NCBI RefSeq assembly: GCF_000372845.1
Contig: NZ_KB889963.1
Coordinates: forward strand, 2,224,998-2,288,997
Reading direction: 5' to 3'
Length of the DNA stretch: 64,000 nucleotides
DNA from: Methylocystis rosea SV97
GTDB taxonomy: Bacteria; Pseudomonadota; Alphaproteobacteria; Rhizobiales; Beijerinckiaceae
Shown: positions 20,593-28,938 of the stretch, in pieces
How positions within the stretch are numbered: position 1 is the first letter of the stretch
How the letters are laid out: the number at the start of each line of letters is the position of its first letter
The notes under the pieces: model-generated
Databases searched by the model: none
Seen by the model: the letters and a program-made list of their open reading frames with translations, nothing else
Told to the model about the DNA's origin: nothing
Made by a program: the position numbers and the translations under genes

Positions 20593-20699
20593 GGCCTCGG
20601 CATTCGCCGCAAATCATCTGACTTGACGGCGCAGCGCTCGGCGCTCTCGTCAGCATGACGGCGCCGTCGTATCTGTCGGTCACGCGCACGAGCCATAGA

Positions 20700-21032
20700 A
20701 AGATGATGAACGAGGCAGTCCAATCGCGCCGTTCGGCGAGCCCGCGGCGCCAGGATATTGGCGCTAAAACGCTCCGTGAAAATGGCGCAGCGACAGGAAG
20801 CAGCGTCGCATCGGAACCGCCGCGCGATGACGACAAGCCGAACCTGTCGACCCGTCAATGGTAGATCGGCCAAACGCCGGAGATAGCGGCTATGGATACG
20901 CTCCGCGTCTGCCGTGCATGTCGGACATCGGCTCGATTTGCTCGTGGGGCGGACCGTGATGATGGTAACCGCGCCATCATGGATGGCGTTTTCAACGTGG
21001 AAACCGGCCGGCACAAAAGCCGAGGGCGCAAG
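20700..21032 (-). pseudogene. ISL3-family transposase, N-terminal fragment
   Basis: About 110 residues match the start of ISL3 transposases: FVPAGFHVENAIHDGAVTI, the zinc-finger region RCPTCTADAERIHSRYLRRL, the basic strand QVRLVVIARRFRC, and CRCAIFTERF followed by APRARRT. After LDCLVHHL the homology ends and the expected catalytic DDE domain is missing. It is a dead insertion-sequence fragment, consistent with island decay. No terminal inverted repeats were found. Confidence 0.7.
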
Positions 21033-21426
21033 CTTCGGGGCATGGCGTTGATTCCTTGATGAAACCATTGCAAGCCGGCGCCCAAACTTCATCAAATGTG
21101 AGTCAGAGCCAAACTTCAACGCCGATTGACAGGCGAATCGTCCATTGCAGCGGATCTGTCCATCTCGTTGCCGAATTGCAACTGCTTCCATAATTTTCCC
21201 ATCCTACCGCGCGAACTACATGCATTTCGTTGACTTCGCGGCGCTTGATGCCTGACAGTTCGTTGACCTTTATAGGCAGCAGGATTTTGGGACATCAAAC
21301 GCGAGCACGAGCCCATTTGGGCAAGCAATCGTTGTCTCTTCCATCCATGCACTTATCGAGGGCGCAGTATACGGCTTAAGCCGATGCGCACTGACGGAAG
21401 TATGAGTTAGGCGTTCGAGAGGGTCT

Positions 21427-21714
21427 ATGAGCAGCATGAGTAGTGCGTCGCGATGGGCGCGTCTTTTGATCATCGCGGGAATTGTCGTCTCGCTGCTGTC
21501 TGCCTGCTCTTCTTTTGATCGTCGCGAAGCCGTCCCACCGGCCGAAAGGCGGGATGCAGCGGTGCTGAGCATTGGCAATGCTCGGTTCTTCGTCGATCAG
21601 CCGGCAGCGATGGCCGCCGAGCAGGAACTTGCGCTCAATCGCGAGGCTAAAAGTCTTGGGATCCGCAAAGGGGGCGTATTACCCACAACGCATCTCTTGT
21701 CGCTTTCCGGCGGG
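21427..21714 (+). pseudogene. Patatin-like phospholipase lipoprotein, truncated after the GGG motif
   Basis: The start is intact: a lipoprotein signal (LLIIAGIVVSLLSACSSF) with lipobox cysteine, then ARFFVDQPAAMAAEQE and THLLSLSGGGE. The last motif is the oxyanion loop that opens the patatin catalytic domain. The frame is broken directly after it (GGGERRLHRQ, stop at 21739) and the catalytic GxSxG and Asp regions are absent. A deletion has joined it to unrelated sequence at about 21715. Confidence 0.6.
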
Positions 21715-21715
21715 G

Positions 21716-22141
21716 GCGAGCGGCGTCTACATCGCCAATGATGGCAAGGACGAGTTTCACGCCGATTCGCAATGCTTCTACATCTTGCAAAACGCGCGGG
21801 GGATTCTCGCCGTCTATAAGTTCAAGATGAGGTGTGTGGGTCACGGCGAAAATGTTTCGTATAAACTGGACGACATGCGCCGTGTGAAAAAGCTGCCCGT
21901 ATCTTTCACGCTTTTGCGTGATGAAACGCCCGGCGCTGCCGAAATTCGCGAGATTGAGACAAGACTCGCGGAGCTAAAGCAGGCGAGGGCAAAGGCGAGC
22001 GGTGCTCAGCAAATTTGGAGGTCTGCCTATGGGGCGCGCCATCCTCACCGTGAGCTTAATCGGGCCGAACGTAAATATATCGACAAGCTCGAACATGCGC
22101 ATGGGGCGTATAGCGCCGCCATAAATCGCAAAGCCGCCTAA
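21716..22141 (+). pseudogene. 3' part of an unrecognised gene fused to the patatin fragment
   Basis: From about 21716 a different frame carries coherent protein (GVYIANDGKDEFHADSQCFY, then KMRCVGHGENVSYKLDDM, a helical charged C-terminus and a stop at 22139). There is no suitable start, so it appears to be the distal half of another gene brought in by the same deletion. A perfect terminator follows. Translation from an internal ATG at 21827 cannot be excluded. Confidence 0.45.
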
Positions 22142-22150
22142 CGAGAATGA

Positions 22151-22177
22151 AAAGGGGCGGTCGATCTCCGCCCCTTT
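22151..22177 (+). terminator. Rho-independent terminator
   Basis: AAAGGGGCGG pairs perfectly with CCGCCCCTTT around a 7-base loop, 9 bases after the stop at 22141 and just ahead of the excisionase gene. Confidence 0.75.
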
Positions 22178-22189
22178 CGCACATCGATC

Positions 22190-22588
22190 ATGAGCCATTG
22201 TGAACAGCCCACACCTAAAGACAAGCCGCTGCGTCTGGCCGACGCGGCGTCGCACTTTCCCGGCCTAACGGTCGCGGCGCTGCGCCGTGAAGCGCGCAAG
22301 GGGACTCTTGAAATCTATCGAGTCGCGGGAAAAGATTGGACAACGCTCGCCGCCATCGAACGGATGTTTCAGCAATGCCTCGTCCCAACAAAGGCGCACA
22401 CCTTTGGTTGCGCCCGCCCCGAAGAGATTCTGCCGGCTGCATCGTCAAAAACGCAGTCTGGATCATCAAAGATTCAGGACGACAAGTTAGCACTGGATGC
22501 GGCGCTGGCGAGCGCGAAGCGGCTGAAAGAAAGCTCGCGGATCACCTCGTCTCAAAATACCAGTCGCCGCGCCGCGAACGCGCACTAA
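22190..22588 (+). CDS. Excisionase-like DNA-binding protein of the island
   Basis: 132 residues. The first 65 (KPLRLADAASHFPGLTVAALRREARKG then LEIYRVAGKDWTTLAAIERM) form a winged-helix/MerR-like unit of the type found in excisionases beside Rhizobiales island integrases. The C-terminal half is Ser/Lys/Thr-rich and probably disordered. The integrase start lies inside this gene in another frame (214-base overlap), an arrangement I know from related islands. It probably controls integration direction. Confidence 0.7.
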   Translation: MSHCEQPTPKDKPLRLADAASHFPGLTVAALRREARKGTLEIYRVAGKDWTTLAAIERMFQQCLVPTKAHTFGCARPEEILPAASSKTQSGSSKIQDDKLALDAALASAKRLKESSRITSSQNTSRRAANAH

Positions 22589-23519
22589 GCGAAATCCGAG
22601 TTTCGGACGTGTTGCGCATCTATTCAGATGATGTTGCGCCCGGTCATGCGCGTCCAGGGAAGACAGCGGAACGCATAGAGAGGCCCCTAGATTTTTTCGG
22701 CTCCAAATATCTCTCTCTGACATTAACGGAGCTCTATGCCGCTCTTACGCCGCGTCACGGCACGGTCAATCATCCGACAAGCGCAAGGGCGGAAGCGTCG
22801 GCACCGGCGGTGGCGCGCGTCGTGATCTAGAAGATCTTCGCGCGGCGATCACGCATCATCATCGCGAGGGATATCACCGGGAGGTTGTGCGCGTCGTGTT
22901 GCCTGAGAAGGGCCAGGCTCGCCAGCGATGGCTAACGCGCGACGAAGCGGCGCGCCTACTTTGGACATGTTGGCGCTATCGCGAGATTCAGGCAGGCGTC
23001 GGAACGGACAAGCGCCCGCTGCGCCATCTATGCCGCTTTCTGATCCTTGGCCTCTACACCGGCTCACGACCCGGCGCGATCTTAAATGCGACATGGGATA
23101 GAGGCCCAGGTAGATCGCACGTCGATATTGAGCGAGGCGTTTTTCATCGCCATGCCGATGGTGCGATAGAGACTGACAAGCGTCAGCCTACTGTGAAAAT
23201 CTCGCCACGCTTGAAAGCGCATCTGTTGCGCTGGCGTCGTCTCGACGGCGAGCGCGGTCACGTTGTTAGGTTTAACGGCAACCCCGTCGCATCTGTGAAA
23301 GTCGCTATGGGCAGCGCGACGAAGCTCGCACTGCTAGGCGGCGGCGTGACCGCCTACACGTTGCGGCACAGCGCGGCGTCATGGCTTGTGGCGAAGGGGT
23401 TGCCAACGCGCAAGGTCGCGGACTTCCTCGGAACGAGCGAACAAATCGTCATCGATCACTATGGTCACCTCGCGCCAGACTATCAGGACGAGGCGGCACT
23501 GGCGATCGGTCAAAAGTAG
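22375..23519 (+). pseudogene. Tyrosine site-specific integrase with a frameshift
   Basis: The N-terminal part begins MPRPNKGAHLWLRP and runs to FFGSKYLSL. The remainder, in another frame, resumes with DINGALCRSYAA and continues through RRDLEDLRAAI to the stop at 23517. Catalytic residues are intact: Arg in TGSRPG, H-x-x-R in YTLRHSAASW, and Tyr in DHYGHLAPDY. The break falls in TCTCTCTCT (22710-22718), where removing one TC unit restores a continuous protein of about 380 residues. It lies 62 bp from the tRNA, as expected for the element's own integrase. It could be a true slippage mutation, a reversible switch, or an assembly error. Confidence 0.85.
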
Positions 23520-23580
23520 GGTTTCGGTGGCCAAATCGGTGGCCCGGCCATTGAAGTGATTTCGTAAGTGTTTGTTTTTA

Positions 23581-23630
23581 CTGGTGGGCCGGGCAGGACT
23601 CGAACCTGCAACCAGACCGTTATGAGCGGC
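23581..23630. repeat. Right island boundary: 50-bp att repeat
   Basis: Identical to 10364-10413. It coincides with the 3' part of the intact tRNA-Ile2 gene and marks the right junction of a 13.2-kb element. Identity ends after the anticodon stem. Confidence 0.92.
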
Positions 23631-23657
23631 CGGCTCTAACCATTGAGCTACCGGCCC
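23582..23657 (-). tRNA. tRNA-Ile2 (anticodon CAU, read as lysidine)
   Basis: A full 76-nt cloverleaf with encoded CCA: acceptor GGGCCGG/CCGGCCC, anticodon stem GGCCG/CGGTC with loop CTCATAA, and T stem GCAGG/CCTGC. The CAU anticodon could mean Met, but the body resembles bacterial tRNA-Ile2 (compare the E. coli ileX CUCAUAA loop and UGGU variable region), which TilS modifies to read AUA. It is the attachment site of the island. Confidence 0.88.
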
Positions 23658-23820
23658 CGAGACGGGGAGGCCCGTCCTATACCGCAAGCCGGGCGTGCGC
23701 AATATCGCGGGCATGCATCACGCGCTCTCATCGTGCGCTCGCGTTCGCCTGGCGCGCGGGCCGCGTGCATGCGTCAGCCTGTCTTGCCAGGGCCCGCGCC
23801 GCGCCTGTAAGGCTTCTTGT

Positions 23821-24468
23821 ATGGACGAACATGACGCACGCACGGCGATCGTTGACGCCGGGCAAGAAATGGAGCGGCTGGGTCTCAATCACGGCTCTGC
23901 GGGCAATTTGTCCCTGCGCGTCGGCGACGCCGCGCTCGTCACGCCGAGCGGCGTTCCCAGCCGTGAACTCTCGCCCGACTTGATCGCGCGCATGCCGCTT
24001 GCGGCCGACGGCGCTTTCGACGGTCCGCGACCGCCGTCGAGCGAATGGCGTTTCCATCTCGACATCTACCGCGCCCGACCGGACGTGAACGCCATCGCGC
24101 ATATGCATTCGCCCTATGCGACGACGATCGCGACCTTGCGGCGCGATATTCCGGCCGTGCATTACATGATCGCGGCCTTCGGCGGCCCGACCGTGCGCTG
24201 CGTCGATTACGCGCCCTACGGCACCGCTGAACTGTCGCATCTCGTCGTGGCGGGGCTCGCGGATCGCGATGGCGTGCTCCTCGCCAATCATGGCGCCATC
24301 GTCACCGGCGCGACTATGCGCAGAGCATTGTGGCGCGCCGTCGAACTCGAAGCGCTTGCGCAAGTCTTCTACCTCGGCGCGCTCGCCGGCAAACCCGTCG
24401 TGCTTTCAGATGATGAGATCATGCGCACGGTCGAACGCTTCAAAACTTACGGAACGCGCGAGAGTTAG
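23821..24468 (+). CDS. Class II aldolase, probable methylthioribulose-phosphate-type aldolase
   Basis: 215 residues of the class II aldolase/adducin family. Seen motifs are GNLSLRVGDAALVTPSG, PSSEWRFHLDIYR, the metal-binding AHMHSPYATT and a third metal histidine region LLANHGAIVTG. Such enzymes split sugar phosphates to DHAP and an aldehyde. The neighbour, converging and 11 bp away, is mtnA, whose product 5-methylthioribulose-1-phosphate is the substrate of this family in the DHAP shunt of methylthioadenosine salvage. L-fuculose-phosphate aldolase is the alternative, but no sugar genes are nearby. The ATG at 23821 (AAGG 8 bases upstream) gives the usual length. Confidence 0.82.
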   Translation: MDEHDARTAIVDAGQEMERLGLNHGSAGNLSLRVGDAALVTPSGVPSRELSPDLIARMPLAADGAFDGPRPPSSEWRFHLDIYRARPDVNAIAHMHSPYATTIATLRRDIPAVHYMIAAFGGPTVRCVDYAPYGTAELSHLVVAGLADRDGVLLANHGAIVTGATMRRALWRAVELEALAQVFYLGALAGKPVVLSDDEIMRTVERFKTYGTRES

Positions 24469-24479
24469 AAAGAGCTTAG

Positions 24480-25568
24480 CTAACCGGCGAGGTCCGGGAA
24501 CAATCCCTTCAGTCCTTCTTCCGTTGCGGCGCAAACGCCGCGCTCGGTGATCAGCCGAGTGACAAACCGCGACGGCGTCACGTCGAAGCTGAAGTTGCGC
24601 GCCGGAGACCCGTCGGGCGTGAGCTGAACCTCGAACGTCGCGCCGTCGGCGCCTCGGCCGCTGATATGGGTGACTTCGCGCGCGGCGCGCTCTTCGATCG
24701 GAATGTCGCGGACGCCGTCGGCGATGCGCCAGTCGATCGTCGAAGAGGGCAGCGCAACATAGAACGGCACGCCATTGTCATGCGCCGCGAGCGCCTTGAG
24801 ATAGGTGCCGATCTTGTTGCAGACGTCGCCGGCGCGCGTCGTACGGTCGCTGCCGACGATGACGAGATCGACAAGACCATGCTGCATCAGATGGCCGCCG
24901 GCGTTATCGGCGATGATCGTATGCGGAACGTCTTCGCCCAGCAGTTCGAAGGCCGTGAGGCTCGCCCCCTGGTTGCGCGGACGCGTCTCGTCGACCCACA
25001 CATGTATCGGCGCGCCTTGCCGCGCCGCCGCGTAGATCGGCGCCAAAGCGGTGCCCCAATCCACGGTGGCAAGCCAGCCGGCGTTGCAATGGGTGAGGAT
25101 GTTGACGGGACCGTCGCCGCCGCGCGCTTTATGAATGAGTTCTGCGCCGGCGAGGCCGATGGCTTGGCAGGCCGCGATATCTTCTTCCGCGATCTTGGCG
25201 GCTTCGGCATAGGCAAGGTCGGCGCGGACCGAGACCGGCGCCGCGAGGAGCAGCGCGCGCAGCCGATCGAGCGCCCAGCGCAGATTGACGGCTGTCGGCC
25301 GCGTCGCGAGGAGGGCGGCATAGGCGCCAGCGATGGCGTCGTCGCTTGGATCGCTCTGGGCGGCGAGCGCCATGCCATAGGCTCCGGTCACGCCGATCAG
25401 CGGCGCGCCGCGCACTGTCATAGCGCTGATCGCTTCAGCGGCGCCTTCGCAACTTGCGAGCGTTTTCGTCTCGAAGCGATGCGGGAGCGCGGTTTGATCG
25501 ATGACGTGAACGCGCCGCCCGTCCGAATCGAGCCAGATCGTTCTGTAGTCACGGCCGTTAATTTTCAT
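24480..25568 (-). CDS. mtnA: S-methyl-5-thioribose-1-phosphate isomerase
   Basis: 362 residues of the eIF-2B-like isomerase family. The characteristic segments are [20 protein letters not shown], the active-site [30 protein letters not shown], and [20 protein letters not shown] with the catalytic Asp. It converts methylthioribose-1-phosphate to methylthioribulose-1-phosphate in salvage of methylthioadenosine from polyamine synthesis and SAM radical reactions. The convergent aldolase gene next door could take the next step. No mtnP, mtnK, mtnB, mtnC or mtnD lies in the window. Confidence 0.93.
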   Translation of the reverse strand: MKINGRDYRTIWLDSDGRRVHVIDQTALPHRFETKTLASCEGAAEAISAMTVRGAPLIGVTGAYGMALAAQSDPSDDAIAGAYAALLATRPTAVNLRWALDRLRALLLAAPVSVRADLAYAEAAKIAEEDIAACQAIGLAGAELIHKARGGDGPVNILTHCNAGWLATVDWGTALAPIYAAARQGAPIHVWVDETRPRNQGASLTAFELLGEDVPHTIIADNAGGHLMQHGLVDLVIVGSDRTTRAGDVCNKIGTYLKALAAHDNGVPFYVALPSSTIDWRIADGVRDIPIEERAAREVTHISGRGADGATFEVQLTPDGSPARNFSFDVTPSRFVTRLITERGVCAATEEGLKGLFPDLAG

Positions 25569-25686
25569 GTTGTCGTTCTTGCCTGCTCAAAAGTCGCGCT
25601 TGGATGATGTCGCCATTCGCGCCATGTTAGAGCGCGCCGCGGCGCTGTGCTAGAAAGCTTTGAAACGCGGCTGCTCCACTGGACAC

Positions 25687-26886
25687 ATGGCGCAACAATT
25701 TTCGGCGCAAGAATTTTCGGTTCGATACGCCGAATCGCTCGACTCCGTCGGGGCTGAGGCTTGGGACGCGTGCGCCAATCCGCCCGGCCTGCCGGATGCG
25801 GTGGGCGAGCGATATAATCCTTTTGTTTCGCATGCGTTCCTGCGCGCGCTTGAAGTGTCGAAGTCGGTCGGCGCGCGCGCCGGCTGGGCGCCGGCGCATG
25901 CGCTCGTCGAAGATTCGCGGGGGCGGCTTGTCGCCTGCGCGCCGGCCTATATCAAAACGCATAGCCTCGGCGAATATGTGTTCGATCAAAGCTGGGCGCA
26001 GGCCTATGAGCTTGCCGGCGGACGCTATTATCCGAAGATTCAGGTGGCGGCCCCTTTCACGCCTGTGACCGGGCGTCGGCTGCTGATCGCGAGTGACGCG
26101 CCCGAAGGCGCGCGTGAGGCGCTGATCGCCGCCTTGCACGGATTGCGCAAGGCGAGCGGCGCGTCCTCCATTCACGTCACATTCTGCACGGAGCAGGAAT
26201 GCGTTGCGCTGAGCGGCGCCGGATTCATTTACCGCGCCGGAGAACAGTTCCACTTCGTTAACGACGGCTATGTGGACTTCGAGGATTTTCTGGCGCGGCT
26301 TACAGCGCGCAAGCGCAAGGCGATCAAGCGCGAGCGACGCGAAGCGCTCGGCGACGACATCACAATCGATCTGCTCACGGGAAGCGACATTCGTCCGGCG
26401 CACTGGGATTCGTTTTTTGAGTTCTACATGGACACAGGCGCGCGCAAATGGGGCCGCCCCTATCTGACTCGCGCGTTCTTCGATGAGATCGGCGCGCGCA
26501 TGGCGGATCGCATCCTGCTGGTGATGGCGCGTCGCGGCGCGCGGCATATCGCCGGGGCGATCAATTTTCTGGGCGACGACGCCATCTACGGGCGCAACTG
26601 GGGCGCGCTGGAAGCGCTGCCGTTTCTCCACTTCGAGGTCTGCTACTATCAGGCGATCGAATTCGCAATCCGCCGCGGCTACAAGCGCGTCGAGGCCGGC
26701 GCGCAGGGCGAGCATAAAATCTCCCGCGGCTATGGGCCGGTGATCACCCATTCGGCCCATTTCCTGGCCGACCCACGCCTCGCCGAGGCGGTCTCGGACT
26801 ATCTGGCGCGCGAGCGCGCAGCGGTGGCGGAATGGGCCGCCGAACATGCGGCCGAGCTTCCTTACAAGAGCGAAAACGGCGATTGA
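25687..26886 (+). CDS. GNAT-fold peptidogalycan biosynthesis-like protein (DUF482 type)
   Basis: 399 residues from the ATG at 25687; a start nine codons earlier is possible and neither has a good SD. The protein belongs to a family of tandem GNAT-fold proteins: YNPFVSHAFLRALEVSKSVG, PAYIKTHSLGEYVFDQSWA, HFVNDGYVDFEDFLARLTARKRK and the C-terminal VEAGAQGEHKISRGYGP are its hallmark segments. Members resemble aminoacyl-transferring FemAB enzymes, but their substrates are not established. Confidence 0.82.
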   Translation: MAQQFSAQEFSVRYAESLDSVGAEAWDACANPPGLPDAVGERYNPFVSHAFLRALEVSKSVGARAGWAPAHALVEDSRGRLVACAPAYIKTHSLGEYVFDQSWAQAYELAGGRYYPKIQVAAPFTPVTGRRLLIASDAPEGAREALIAALHGLRKASGASSIHVTFCTEQECVALSGAGFIYRAGEQFHFVNDGYVDFEDFLARLTARKRKAIKRERREALGDDITIDLLTGSDIRPAHWDSFFEFYMDTGARKWGRPYLTRAFFDEIGARMADRILLVMARRGARHIAGAINFLGDDAIYGRNWGALEALPFLHFEVCYYQAIEFAIRRGYKRVEAGAQGEHKISRGYGPVITHSAHFLADPRLAEAVSDYLARERAAVAEWAAEHAAELPYKSENGD

Positions 26887-26890
26887 TTTT

Positions 26891-27146
26891 CCTTCGCTGT
26901 GGCCCAAGGTGATCGGGTGAAGGGCTTCCTCATCCTGAGGAGCGTGCGCAGCACGCGTCTCGAAGGGCGAGGAAGCCCGTTTCCCGTATTTTTCCTCACC
27001 CTCGTCCTTCGAGACGCCGCCTTCGATCTCGGGCCTGCCCGAGATCGACATTAAATCCGCAAGTCGGGTAAACCCGACTTGCGGGCGGCTCCTCAGGATG
27101 AGGGTGAGGAAAACGATCCTTCACCCGATTCCCCTTCGCTGTGGCC
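26891..27146. repeat. Palindromic extragenic repeat cluster
   Basis: A 256-bp mosaic of palindromes fills the gap. It is bounded by direct repeats of CCTTCGCTGTGGCC (26891-26904, 27133-27146) and inverted ATCGGGTGAAGG/CCTTCACCCGAT (26912-26923, 27118-27129). Inside are perfect hairpins at 27024-27047 (11-bp arms) and 27057-27084 (13-bp arms, 2-base loop), plus the 'CTCATCCTGAGGAG ... CTCCTCAGGATGAG' pair. A related element lies at 50925-51050. Confidence 0.85.
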
Positions 27147-27217
27147 TCGCCGCACTTGCCTCATGGCCCGAAACTTGTAAGTCCTGCAGCGTTTGGCGCG
27201 AACCGCTACGGAGGCAC

Positions 27218-27976
27218 ATGACCTATTGTTGCGGCATTCTGGTGCGCGATGGACTGGTGATGATCGCCGATACGCGCACCAACGCCGGGCTCGACAACAT
27301 TTCGACGTTCCGCAAGCTGCATCTTTTCGAGCGGCCCGGCGAGCGCGTGCTGATGCTTGCCGCCTCGGGCAATCTCTCGGTGACGCAGGGCGTCGTGAAC
27401 CTGATCGGCGACGGGATCGAGCATCCCGAGAGCGGCGTCGTCGAAAACGTCATGAACACGCCCAACATGCTGCATGCCGCCCAGCTCGTCGGGCGTGCGG
27501 TGCGCCTCTCACGCGTCCAGACGGGCAACGCCGAGGGGGAGCCCGCGGCGCAGGGCGTCAGCTTCGACGTCTCCCTGCTGCTCGGCGGTCAGATCGCCGG
27601 GGGGCCGCTCCGGCTTTTCATGATCTATACCGCCGGCAACAGCATAGAATGCACGCCGGACACCAATTATCTGCAAATCGGTGAGCACAAATATGGCAAG
27701 CCCATACTCGACCGCGCCGTCTCCTATGACACCGACATTTATGACGCGCTGAAGATCGGGCTTATTTCCATGGATTCGACCATGCGCTCGAATCTTTCGG
27801 TCGGCACGCCGATCGACATCGCCTTGCTGCGTCGCGACGCGCTGCAGATGGAGGTGGCGACCAGGATCGGTTCGAACGATCCGTATTTTCGCGATTTGCG
27901 CGAGAGCTGGTCGAAGGCGCTGCGCGAGGCGCATATGGCGATCCCCAAGCCTCCGTACAGCGGCCGCAACGCGTGA
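27218..27976 (+). CDS. Anbu, bacterial proteasome-like peptidase
   Basis: 252 residues starting MTYCCGILVRDGLVMIADTR, where Thr2 becomes the N-terminal nucleophile after Met removal. The following TNAGLDNISTFRKLHLFE and LMLAASGNLSVTQGV are the defining start of Anbu proteins. The start at 27218 (GGAGG 4 bases upstream) is fixed by the need for Met-Thr. Anbu forms open helical rings in the cytoplasm and is usually next to transglutaminase, alpha-E and ATP-grasp genes of an amino-acid ligase system. Those partners are absent here. Its stop overlaps the GTG of the tsaC gene (GTGA). Confidence 0.88.
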   Translation: MTYCCGILVRDGLVMIADTRTNAGLDNISTFRKLHLFERPGERVLMLAASGNLSVTQGVVNLIGDGIEHPESGVVENVMNTPNMLHAAQLVGRAVRLSRVQTGNAEGEPAAQGVSFDVSLLLGGQIAGGPLRLFMIYTAGNSIECTPDTNYLQIGEHKYGKPILDRAVSYDTDIYDALKIGLISMDSTMRSNLSVGTPIDIALLRRDALQMEVATRIGSNDPYFRDLRESWSKALREAHMAIPKPPYSGRNA

Positions 27977-28938
27977 CGATTGTTGCGCCGGCTGACGCCG
28001 CGGCGATTGCTCGCGCCGCGGCGATCCTGCGCGAGGGCGGACTGGTCGCCTTCCCGACCGAGACCGTCTATGGCCTCGGCGCCGATGCGACGCAGGCATG
28101 GGCGGTCGCCCGGATCTACGACGCCAAGGACCGCCCCTCATTCAATCCACTGATCGCGCATGTCGCCGATCTCGACGCCGCGCGCCGCGAGGCGGCGCTG
28201 CCTGAGCCGGCGCTGCGGCTTGCCGCGGCCTTCTGGCCGGGGCCGCTGACGATCGTCGCGCCGCTCGCGCCGGACGGGGCTGTCTGCGAACTCGCCCGGG
28301 CCGGCCTGCCAAGCGTCGCGGTTCGGGTTCCCGCGCATCCCGTCGCGCAAGCGCTGATCGCGGCGTTCGGCCGGCCAATTGCGGCGCCTTCGGCCAACCG
28401 CTCCGGCCATGTGAGCCCGGTGACGGCGGCGCATGTCGCGCAAGATCTTTCGGGCAAGGTCGACATGATTCTGGACGGCGGCCGCACCGCCGCCGGGCTG
28501 GAATCGACGATCGTGTCCTTCTGTGAGGGCTCCCCCGTCTTGCTGCGGCCCGGCGCGATCGCGCGGGAGGCGATCGAGAAGATTCTGGGCGCAAAGCTTG
28601 CGGCTCCGGCGCACGCAGAAATCCTCGCGCCGGGCATGACGCCGTCACATTACGCGCCTGCCGCCCGCCTGCGTTTGGAGGCGCACGAACTCAACGAAGG
28701 CGAAGCGGCGCTCGATTTTGGCGGCCGGCTCGCCGCGCGCGCCAATTCCGGCGCTTTCGTGCTCGATCTTTCGCCGTCAGGCGATCTCGTCGAGGCGGCG
28801 GCTAATCTCTTCGCCCATTTGCGGGAATTCGACGCGCGCCGCATCGCCAATGTCGCGGTGGCGCATGTGCCCGAGCGGGGGCTGGGCGAGGCGATCAATG
28901 ATCGGCTGCGACGCGCCAGCGCGCCGAGACTGGATTAG
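27973..28938 (+). CDS. tsaC: Threonylcarbamoyl-AMP synthase, Sua5 type
   Basis: 321 residues from a GTG. The YrdC domain (about 1-200) has GGLVAFPTETVYGLGADA, KDRPSFNPLIAHVAD, RPIAAPSANRSGHVSP and STIVSFCEG. A linker with MTPSHYAPAARLRL leads to the C-terminal Sua5 domain, so this is the long form. The enzyme makes threonylcarbamoyl-adenylate for t6A37 of ANN-decoding tRNAs, including the AUA-reading tRNA-Ile2 encoded at 23.6 kb. Coupling to the Anbu gene through a 4-base overlap is seen; a shared role is not known. Its end overlaps the converging gene by 4 bases. Confidence 0.93.
   Translation: MTIVAPADAAAIARAAAILREGGLVAFPTETVYGLGADATQAWAVARIYDAKDRPSFNPLIAHVADLDAARREAALPEPALRLAAAFWPGPLTIVAPLAPDGAVCELARAGLPSVAVRVPAHPVAQALIAAFGRPIAAPSANRSGHVSPVTAAHVAQDLSGKVDMILDGGRTAAGLESTIVSFCEGSPVLLRPGAIAREAIEKILGAKLAAPAHAEILAPGMTPSHYAPAARLRLEAHELNEGEAALDFGGRLAARANSGAFVLDLSPSGDLVEAAANLFAHLREFDARRIANVAVAHVPERGLGEAINDRLRRASAPRLD

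Noticed and set aside
23582..23657. Reading the CAU tRNA as elongator or initiator tRNA-Met
   Set aside because: The body resembles bacterial tRNA-Ile2 and lacks the initiator's mismatched first pair and GGG/CCC anticodon stem; confirmation needs TilS-recognition analysis.
25627..27051. 474-residue open frame on the minus strand
   Set aside because: Antisense to the GNAT-fold gene and running through the palindromic repeat; no recognisable segment.
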